A DNA stretch of 12,055 nucleotides. It comes from JAZDMK01 sp043800975. Lineage in GTDB: Bacteria; Bacteroidota; Bacteroidia; Bacteroidales; JAHJDW01. Positions 7,483 through 12,055 of the stretch are shown one piece after another (position 1 is the first letter of the stretch; the number at the start of each line of letters is the position of its first letter). The notes beneath the pieces are model-generated. The model was not told where the DNA came from. It saw nothing but the letters and a program-made list of their open reading frames with translations, and did not search any database. The stretch is from contig JAZDMK010000203.1 of assembly GCA_043800975.1 (NCBI GenBank), positions 1 through 12,055 of the forward strand, written 5' to 3'. A program made the translations under genes and the position numbers.

Positions 7483-7487
7483 TCCTC
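7483..7487 (-). promoter_or_regulatory. Shine-Dalgarno deciding the ribF start
   Basis: On the minus strand GAGGA is followed by CTTTT and then the ATG at 7477. The five-base spacing fits a ribosome binding site for that ATG. It lies inside the codons that a TTG start at 7489 would translate, so it favours the shorter protein. Other starts in this window lack such a motif. Confidence 0.6.
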
Positions 7488-7516
7488 AAAATTAATCAAA
7501 AGCGCAATATCTTCTG

Positions 7517-7528
7517 CGTTTTAAAACG
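7517..7528. promoter_or_regulatory. Perfect 12-bp palindrome CGTTTTAAAACG upstream of ribF
   Basis: The sequence equals its own reverse complement over 12 bp. It sits 40-51 bp before the ribF ATG, a plausible operator position. No regulator is encoded nearby, so function as a binding site is inference only. Confidence 0.35.
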
Positions 7529-7551
7529 AATTTGATCTGAATTACAGTATC

Positions 7552-7627
7552 AAAGCCTACGAAATACTTTTTTTCATTGTCGCTGGGTATAATTATCAGG
7601 ACGAAAGACCTTTCTTAGGCTTTTTTT
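7552..7627 (+). other. Long inverted repeat followed by a T-run; possible small RNA or leader structure
   Basis: AAAGCCTA (7552-7559) is exactly complementary to TAGGCTTT (7616-7623), which runs into seven T's (7621-7627). A small GAAAG/CTTTC hairpin lies inside the 56-nt loop, near 7603-7614. Read on the plus strand, this resembles the end of a short transcript with a terminator-like tail. Read on the minus strand, it would be a structured element in a ribF leader. No promoter for a plus-strand RNA was found. Confidence 0.3.
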
Positions 7628-7733
7628 GTAACTTCCTCTTTAGGCTGGGGTTAATAAAAACCTTACAAAATCTGGGCTTTAGACCTGAAAACTGTTTGTG
7701 TACTTACTAAACGATTTCTTTTTTGGGGTTTGA

Positions 7734-7765
7734 TTTGTAAATAATAAAAAAATCGTGTAGGTTTG
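7734..7765 (+). promoter_or_regulatory. Full-consensus Bacteroidota promoter for atpD-atpC
   Basis: TTTG at 7734-7737 is separated by exactly 20 bp from TAGGTTTG at 7758-7765. This matches the phylum's primary sigma consensus TTTG-N19-21-TAnnTTTG with no mismatch. Transcription would begin near 7771, giving an AT-rich leader of about 30 nt before the ATG at 7802. Confidence 0.82.
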
Positions 7766-7801
7766 TTGCTGTTAAAAGATTCACTTTAAAAGAGACTATT
7801 T

Positions 7802-9307
7802 ATGTCGCAGAGCATCGGAAAAATTGCCCAGATTATCGGCCCGGTTATAGACGTGGCTTTCGAACAAGGAGTTACACTTCCCAATCTTTATGAAGCACTG
7901 GAAGTTACAAGAGATAACGGACAGAAGCTTGTTATTGAGTGTCAGCAGGACACGGGTGAAAACACCGTTCGTTGCGTTGCTATGGATTCAACCGATGGTT
8001 TACGCCGCGGAATGACGGTAACCTGCACTGGGAGTCCGATTTCAATGCCAACAACCGATAAAATCAATGGCAGATTATTTAACGTAATCGGCGAAGCCAT
8101 TGACGGCATTGGCCCCGTTGAGAAAACATCATCCTACGCGATCCACCGCGATCCACCCCGATACGAAGACCTTTCCACAACGAAAGAAGTTTTATTTACA
8201 GGGATTAAAGTTATCGACCTGATCGAACCTTATGCAAAAGGCGGTAAGATCGGTCTCTTCGGCGGTGCCGGTGTAGGAAAGACCGTTATCATCATGGAGC
8301 TCATCAACAACATCGCGAAAAAATATTCCGGCATGTCGGTATTTGGTGGTGTGGGTGAACGTACACGTGAAGGAAACGACCTGTTGCGCGAAATGATCGA
8401 ATCGGGCGTTATCCGCTATGGTGAAGAGTTTAAGAAAAGTATGGAAGAAGGCGGATGGGATCTTTCAAAAGTAGACATGGAAGAATTGAAAAAATCGCAG
8501 GCCACACTGGTGTTCGGTCAGATGAACGAACCTCCCGGAGCGCGTGCCCGCGTTGCTCTTTCGGGTCTTACCCTTGCTGAATATTACCGCGACGGTGATG
8601 AAAAATCCGGCGGCCGCGATATCCTTTTCTTCATTGATAATATTTTCCGTTTCACACAGGCAGGTTCTGAAGTATCGGCTCTTCTCGGTCGTATGCCATC
8701 TGCTGTAGGTTACCAGCCAACACTCGCCACCGAAATGGGTATCATGCAGGAACGTATCACGTCAACAAAACGTGGTTCCATCACTTCGGTTCAGGCTGTG
8801 TATGTACCTGCCGATGACCTTACCGACCCTGCCCCTGCTACAACATTTGCGCATTTGGATGCAACGACTGTACTTGACCGTAAGATTTCCGAATTAGGTA
8901 TTTATCCTGCTGTGAACCCGCTGGATTCAACCTCCCGTATTCTTACACCGGAAGTTGTGGGTGAAGAACATTATCGCACCGCACAACGCGTGAAAGAAAT
9001 TCTGCAGCGCTACAAAGAGCTTCAGGATATCATCGCGATCCTTGGTATGGATGAACTTTCGGACGAAGATAAACTTTCAGTACACCGTGCACGCCGCGTA
9101 CAGCGCTTCCTCTCACAGCCCTTCTTTGTGGCAACACAGTTTACCGGACTGGAAGGAAGATTTGTAAGTATTGAAGATACCATCAAAGGCTTTAACATGA
9201 TCATGGATGGTGAAGTGGATGAATATCCCGAAGCTGCATTCAACCTGGTTGGCACGATTGAAGAAGCCATTGAAAAAGGAAAGAAACTTATACAGGAATC
9301 GAAATAA
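7802..9307 (+). CDS. atpD: F1F0 ATP synthase subunit beta
   Basis: This is the catalytic subunit of the F1 headpiece, which makes or hydrolyses ATP on the cytoplasmic face of the inner membrane. It has 501 residues. The P-loop GGAGVGKT is at 154-161, followed by GERTREGNDL (185-194). The Walker B strand DILFFIDN is at 273-280. The DELSEED lever motif reads DELSDED (417-423), a conservative Glu-to-Asp change. Relative to the 460-residue E. coli subunit there is extra Lys/Glu-rich sequence at about 199-225, between GNDLL and the FGQMNEPPGAR segment. The ATG lies about 30 nt after a full-consensus promoter, with only a weak purine stretch before it. atpC follows after 6 bp. The a, b, c, alpha, gamma and delta genes are not adjacent, so the locus is a free-standing atpDC pair. 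Confidence 0.98.
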   Translation: MSQSIGKIAQIIGPVIDVAFEQGVTLPNLYEALEVTRDNGQKLVIECQQDTGENTVRCVAMDSTDGLRRGMTVTCTGSPISMPTTDKINGRLFNVIGEAIDGIGPVEKTSSYAIHRDPPRYEDLSTTKEVLFTGIKVIDLIEPYAKGGKIGLFGGAGVGKTVIIMELINNIAKKYSGMSVFGGVGERTREGNDLLREMIESGVIRYGEEFKKSMEEGGWDLSKVDMEELKKSQATLVFGQMNEPPGARARVALSGLTLAEYYRDGDEKSGGRDILFFIDNIFRFTQAGSEVSALLGRMPSAVGYQPTLATEMGIMQERITSTKRGSITSVQAVYVPADDLTDPAPATTFAHLDATTVLDRKISELGIYPAVNPLDSTSRILTPEVVGEEHYRTAQRVKEILQRYKELQDIIAILGMDELSDEDKLSVHRARRVQRFLSQPFFVATQFTGLEGRFVSIEDTIKGFNMIMDGEVDEYPEAAFNLVGTIEEAIEKGKKLIQESK

Positions 9308-9313
9308 CAGCGT

Positions 9314-9550
9314 ATGCTTGTAGAAATCATTACGCCCGACAGCACCCTGTTTTCAGGTGAAGCATCGCTGGTTCAACTTCCCGGCATCGATGGCTCTTTT
9401 GAAATATTAGAGCACCATGCACCGTTGGTTTCCATTTTACAAAAAGGAAACATTCGCCTCGTTGTTGAAAATAAAGCTGAAAAAACGTTTGAGATAAAAG
9501 GCGGTGTGATTGAAGTACTGAAAAATAAAGTGCTTATTCTGGCTGAATAA
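9314..9550 (+). CDS. atpC: F1F0 ATP synthase subunit epsilon, short form
   Basis: The epsilon subunit joins the central stalk to the c-ring. The 78-residue product covers only the N-terminal beta-sandwich: it opens with MLVEIITPDSTLFSG and contains the LPGIDGSFEILEHHAPLVS stretch typical of the family. The C-terminal two-helix hairpin, which brings E. coli epsilon to about 139 residues and inhibits ATP hydrolysis, is absent. The downstream bases are AT-rich and non-coding in all frames, so this looks like a natural short form and not a frameshift. Short epsilon subunits are common in Bacteroidota as I recall. It starts 6 bp after the atpD stop, in the usual beta-epsilon order, and is probably translationally coupled to it. 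The next gene on the right is convergent. Confidence 0.94.
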   Translation: MLVEIITPDSTLFSGEASLVQLPGIDGSFEILEHHAPLVSILQKGNIRLVVENKAEKTFEIKGGVIEVLKNKVLILAE

Positions 9551-9587
9551 TCTTTTGTTTTTTTCTTTATAAAAAATAAAATTCTTT

Positions 9588-9642
9588 ACCCGCGAAGCAC
9601 GCAAAGAAAAATTTATGCTCCGCCGCGGCGGAGGACGCAAAG
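9588..9642. repeat. CGCAAAG-type repeat element with a 16-bp perfect palindrome
   Basis: Two 9-bp units are adjacent at the left (variant CGCGAAG, then CACGCAAAG) and a third, GACGCAAAG, is at 9634-9642. Between them lies CTCCGCCGCGGCGGAG (9618-9633), a perfect 16-bp palindrome that is far more GC-rich than its surroundings. The left part can also fold, with TTCTTT before and AAAGAA after an inner GCG/CGC stem. From memory, CGCAAAG strings are a recurrent intergenic repeat in Bacteroidota; copy number here is unknown. It may act as a transcription-end hairpin. Confidence 0.7.
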
Positions 9643-9691
9643 TTACAGCCAAACTTGATAATCCGGCATCTGACTCCAACTAATTGTATTT

Positions 9692-9727
9692 CTATGTGCC
9701 TACTTGTTTCTACTGTTCCTATGTGTT
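9692..9727. repeat. Degenerate array of about 9-bp units, consensus CTATGTGTT
   Basis: CTA-initial units start at 9692, 9700, 9710 and 9719, spaced 8, 10 and 9 bp. The outer two share CTATGTG; the inner two are diverged (CTACTTGTT and CTACTGTT). It lies 28 bp beyond the stop codon of the lipoprotein gene. Because the spacing is irregular, it is less certain than the 8-bp array near 4077. Confidence 0.5.
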
Positions 9728-9754
9728 GATAAAAAGCGAGAAGTTCTTCCTGTT

Positions 9755-11065
9755 TTAAAATTCAAACTTCCAAATCACCTTCCCAGTCTTCATGTCGATG
9801 CAGTGTGCATATAGCATCCAAACAACCAAAAGTTTGTCGTTTGTCATTTCGATATATTGAAAATCAAAATCCGGACTGCCTTTGGAAAATACTTTTTTGA
9901 AGGCATCTGTTTCTTCTGCCGCATTCGGATCATAGAATAAATCCAGTAAAGTAACGCGCCACATTTCTTTTAATTCACAACGGTTTTTTAATTGAAGGCG
10001 CGAAAGAATAACGTTGGCATCCTTTGCTGTTTTGGTTTTGTGAAACACGAAAAAAGTATTGCTGTCGGGCGATAGCAACTGATCGTAGGAAGACATGTGG
10101 CCATCCGCTGTGATGTATTTAATAAGTCTTTCCAGTTCTTCTTTTTCATTTGAAATATCTCTCAGCGAATCTTCAACTTTGCGCTGCAGGTCATAGTTTT
10201 TATCACCCCAGCGGAGGCGCTTTCCTTCATTGGCTGCTTCCATTTCTTTTTTTCTTGCGTCTAATCGGTCATATTCTTTTTTCAGAGGCTGAAAACGGGT
10301 GTTAATGGTATTGAAAATACGCGGAACATCACGATCAGCAATAAACTTACCATCGAGAAACGTTAAGGAAGAATTGATTTCTTTTCCCCGCACTTTGATC
10401 TGCTTGCGCAAATCACCGTCAATGCTGATGTCTATACCGGCAAATTTTATGTTTGTTTCAAAGGGATCATCCCTGTGTTCGTTGGGCATTTTGAAAGTCT
10501 CTGCCTGCTTTTCAAAAACAAGAGTGTTGGGATCAACCGTATAGCGGTACCCTTGGTTATCGGAAAGGAAAAGTTTTTTGGTTAAATCATTGAACTGAAA
10601 AAACTGATTGAACTGATACCATTCGCACTTGGCCAGATTATCTTTCATATCCGGTTTCTTTTCAAAGAATTTGTCCTGCGTGATTTTTATCTCCAGCGTC
10701 TTGGGTTCGCGCGAATGCAGCCCGTCGTCCAGCGAATAAAACCAGATATTTCCTTCGGAACATCCCAGAAACTCGATGGCATGGTCGATCATGGTTCCCG
10801 TACCCAGGCGCGATACAATCTTTCCCGTATTCATGTCATACACCGTAATGCGCATATCGTTGTAGCCGGTTGTAACATTCACACCGCCTCCCGATTTTTT
10901 AGAGGTGGCTTGAAAAATCGATTCGAGCGTTACCAGATAATACCCGTCCTTGAATTGATAAATCTTAGCTTTGACAATGTTGTCGGCCTCTCCGTCCTGA
11001 ACAGATTTGTGGAAGCATCCGGCAAAAACAAAAATCGAAAACAGAAAAATGGAAAGTTTTTTCAT
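9755..11065 (-). CDS. Lipoprotein of unknown function, propeller-like with a coiled-coil insert
   Basis: The 436-residue product has a lipoprotein signal: KK at 2-3, a hydrophobic core, then FAGC with the lipidated Cys at 17. It should be anchored in a membrane facing the periplasm or outside. Residues about 31-185 alternate short strands and turns, including YDMNTGK (76-82) and a G-N-I-W-F-Y-S-L-D-D-G stretch (105-115). The C-terminus repeats this style with the DMKTGKVIWKF segment (424-434), suggesting blades of a beta-propeller (PQQ/WD-like). The layout reminds me of proteins annotated as PA2928 family, but that is a weak recollection. A charged heptad-like segment at about 258-316 should form a coiled coil interrupting the domain. 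The gene starts 8 bp after the stop of the membrane-protein gene, so both are probably one operon. No catalytic motif is seen. Confidence 0.82.
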   Translation of the reverse strand: MKKLSIFLFSIFVFAGCFHKSVQDGEADNIVKAKIYQFKDGYYLVTLESIFQATSKKSGGGVNVTTGYNDMRITVYDMNTGKIVSRLGTGTMIDHAIEFLGCSEGNIWFYSLDDGLHSREPKTLEIKITQDKFFEKKPDMKDNLAKCEWYQFNQFFQFNDLTKKLFLSDNQGYRYTVDPNTLVFEKQAETFKMPNEHRDDPFETNIKFAGIDISIDGDLRKQIKVRGKEINSSLTFLDGKFIADRDVPRIFNTINTRFQPLKKEYDRLDARKKEMEAANEGKRLRWGDKNYDLQRKVEDSLRDISNEKEELERLIKYITADGHMSSYDQLLSPDSNTFFVFHKTKTAKDANVILSRLQLKNRCELKEMWRVTLLDLFYDPNAAEETDAFKKVFSKGSPDFDFQYIEMTNDKLLVVWMLYAHCIDMKTGKVIWKFEF

Positions 11066-11073
11066 AATTGAAT

Positions 11074-11982
11074 CTATTTAATGTTTGGTTTTTTTCTTTT
11101 AAAATCTTCTACTGTTAACTTACGTCTGTATTTGTTTTTAAGAATTCCTGTTTGTTGATATGAAAGTAATAAATGGTATAGTTTTTTTCTTGTATAAATA
11201 AGATGCCTGATAATTCCGGTAATCGTTACTGGAATTGCAATTGAAAATGAAAGGCAACCTGTCGCTATAGATAAAATTGGCCAGTGACCTTCCGATTCCT
11301 CCATACTGTCGTTAGGGGTATTTTGATATTGACGGTTCTCAATTTCAGTTACAATTGTTGTAAGAATCGAAGCCATAATTAAAGAAGCAGGAAATAACTT
11401 CGCCGTTAATCTTTTTCTGAAAAACAGGTTGATCAAAGCTTGGCTGCTATCACTCCAGGAATGCTTTTCGATGAATTCCTTTTTATTCAGTTTAAAATTC
11501 TTTTTTTCTGCAGTCAGATTTGCTCTTCTTTGAATGGAAGAGTCTATCTGATTTCTGGAGCTGTCGCATACAACAAGCTGATACAGTTTTTTCCTGCTGA
11601 ATTTACTGATTTGTCTTACCGAAAAACCGCTCCAAACAAAAGGTTCCGCTATTAACAAAAACTCGGAAAAATAGTAATGGGGATCATATTCATGACTAAC
11701 TGTTGCAGTATAAAATCCGAACAGGTAAAAGGTAAGTGGAGTTATGGCAAGTTTAATAAACCCATTTCTTCTTTTGTTGTAATAAAGGTCTATTAACCCA
11801 TTAAGCGAATCATTCCCTTTTCCAAACTGCGTTTTGAATTCTGTTCTGGAAACCTTCCAGGGTTTAAAACACACAGACGAATCTCCCGGATGCTTAGCAA
11901 GCGTATCCTGCGCCCCAACGCACATGCAGGAGATCATAAAAATGAGCAGAAGCAGAAAACGTAAATATTTTACTCTTTGCAT
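11074..11982 (-). CDS. Membrane protein with an internally duplicated two-helix module, unknown function
   Basis: I do not recognise the family. The 302-residue product opens with a hydrophobic signal segment (about 7-22) ending VGAQ, which suggests signal peptidase I cleavage after A24. A Cys at 19 makes a lipoprotein reading possible but less likely. Two homologous halves follow, about 45-138 and 167-273. Each has an E-F residue pair, then DSxxxLIxLxxxKR, then two hydrophobic segments, then the nearly identical close RKKLYQLVV (130-138) or RKKLYHLLL (265-273). Predicted membrane segments are about 74-96, 104-122, 196-214 and 234-258. The C-terminal 30 residues are strongly basic. It is first in a two-gene unit with the lipoprotein gene (8-bp gap). 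The ATG at 11982 directly precedes the signal segment. Start and reality of the gene are well supported; no function can be assigned. Confidence 0.82.
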   Translation of the reverse strand: MQRVKYLRFLLLLIFMISCMCVGAQDTLAKHPGDSSVCFKPWKVSRTEFKTQFGKGNDSLNGLIDLYYNKRRNGFIKLAITPLTFYLFGFYTATVSHEYDPHYYFSEFLLIAEPFVWSGFSVRQISKFSRKKLYQLVVCDSSRNQIDSSIQRRANLTAEKKNFKLNKKEFIEKHSWSDSSQALINLFFRKRLTAKLFPASLIMASILTTIVTEIENRQYQNTPNDSMEESEGHWPILSIATGCLSFSIAIPVTITGIIRHLIYTRKKLYHLLLSYQQTGILKNKYRRKLTVEDFKRKKPNIK

Positions 11983-12011
11983 GAAAAAGAGATTGGTCGT
12001 GTGAGAATTCT

Positions 12012-12040
12012 TTTCAAAACGAATTTACGAATTTTTGAAA
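12012..12040. promoter_or_regulatory. Inverted repeat enclosing a direct repeat upstream of the membrane-protein operon
   Basis: TTTCAAAA (12012-12019) and TTTTGAAA (12033-12040) are exact inverted copies 13 bp apart. Between and overlapping them, ACGAATTT occurs twice in tandem (12019-12026 and 12027-12034). The block begins 30 bp before the ATG at 11982, where a promoter or operator is expected. No TAnnTTTG box is clear, so promoter function is inference. Confidence 0.4.
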
Positions 12041-12055
12041 TTATTTGACATCTTT

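Larger units (their letters stand above)
7478..7801. other. 324-bp divergent intergenic region between ribF and atpD
   Basis: No coding frame is supported here. From left to right it holds the ribF ribosome binding site, a perfect 12-bp palindrome (7517-7528), a long-range inverted repeat ending in a T-run (arms 7552-7559 and 7616-7623, T-run to 7627), a second TTAGGCT copy (7640-7646; the first is at 7615-7621), a small GGTT/AACC hairpin near 7649-7662, and the atpD promoter (7734-7765). It is larger than any other gap in the window, and the middle part is not explained by promoters alone. Confidence 0.7.
9551..9754. other. 204-bp convergent intergenic region rich in short repeats
   Basis: No gene is supported. 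The segment after atpC is AT-rich, then comes a CGCAAAG-type repeat with a GC palindrome (9588-9642), a stretch without visible structure (9643-9690), and a CTATGTGTT-type array (9692-9727). The region separates convergent atpC and the lipoprotein gene, so transcription ends of both operons should fall here. No classical GC-hairpin plus T-run terminator is seen. Confidence 0.65.

Noticed and set aside
7487..7494. TAATTTTG on the minus strand as the ribF promoter -7 box
   Set aside because: It would place transcription start 3-5 bases before the ATG, removing the good Shine-Dalgarno. No TTTG -33 box lies at the right distance.
7490..7735. FMN riboswitch in front of ribF
   Set aside because: The conserved FMN-aptamer core strings are not present on the minus strand; only simple inverted repeats are seen.
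9551..9700. Lost C-terminal domain of epsilon through a frameshift
   Set aside because: The bases after the atpC stop are AT-rich and then repeats, with no helical coding remnant in any frame, so the short form looks genuine.
9725..9752. Intrinsic terminator after the lipoprotein gene on the minus strand
   Set aside because: The only hairpin is a GAAG/CTTC stem of four pairs with a two-base loop before a short T-run, too weak to call.

Overview
The window looks like a chromosomal stretch of a Bacteroidota bacterium. The IF-2 has the long Lys/Glu-rich N-terminal linker with recurrent LGKIDL-like motifs seen in that phylum. The F1 epsilon subunit is short, secreted proteins carry signal peptides ending AQ or SQ, and start regions are AT-rich and mostly lack a Shine-Dalgarno. 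At least two genes are preceded by a TAnnTTTG -7 box, and the best case (atpD) also has a TTTG -33 box at 20 bp spacing. I cannot name the genus. Family calls rest on motifs recognised by eye.

Layout from left to right. (1) Positions 1-2822 (+): infB, cut by the left edge. (2) 2831-3274 (-): a TadA-type deaminase, convergent with infB. (3) 3408-4067 (+): an unrecognised small secreted protein with a Thr/Lys linker. (4) 4077-4140: two back-to-back short-period tandem arrays, followed by the aspS promoter. (5) 4186-5943 (+): aspS. (6) 7477-5944 (-): a two-gene unit, ribF then a secreted leucine-rich-repeat protein whose stop codon abuts the aspS stop. (7) 7478-7801: a 324-bp divergent intergenic region with a palindrome, a long-range inverted repeat and the atpD promoter. 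(8) 7802-9550 (+): atpD-atpC, apart from the other ATP synthase genes. (9) 9551-9754: a convergent intergenic region with two more repeat elements. (10) 11982-9755 (-): a two-gene unit of unknown function, a membrane protein built from an internal duplication and then a lipoprotein.

Most genes are housekeeping: translation initiation, aspartyl-tRNA synthesis, wobble-adenosine editing, FMN/FAD synthesis and F1-ATPase. They do not form a single pathway. I see no mobile element, CRISPR array, tRNA, rRNA or obvious defence system, and no convincing new system. The most interesting parts are the intergenic arrays with 7-, 8- and 9-bp periods, the duplicated membrane protein with its lipoprotein partner, the structured ribF/atpD intergenic region, and the repeated short motif in the IF-2 linker.
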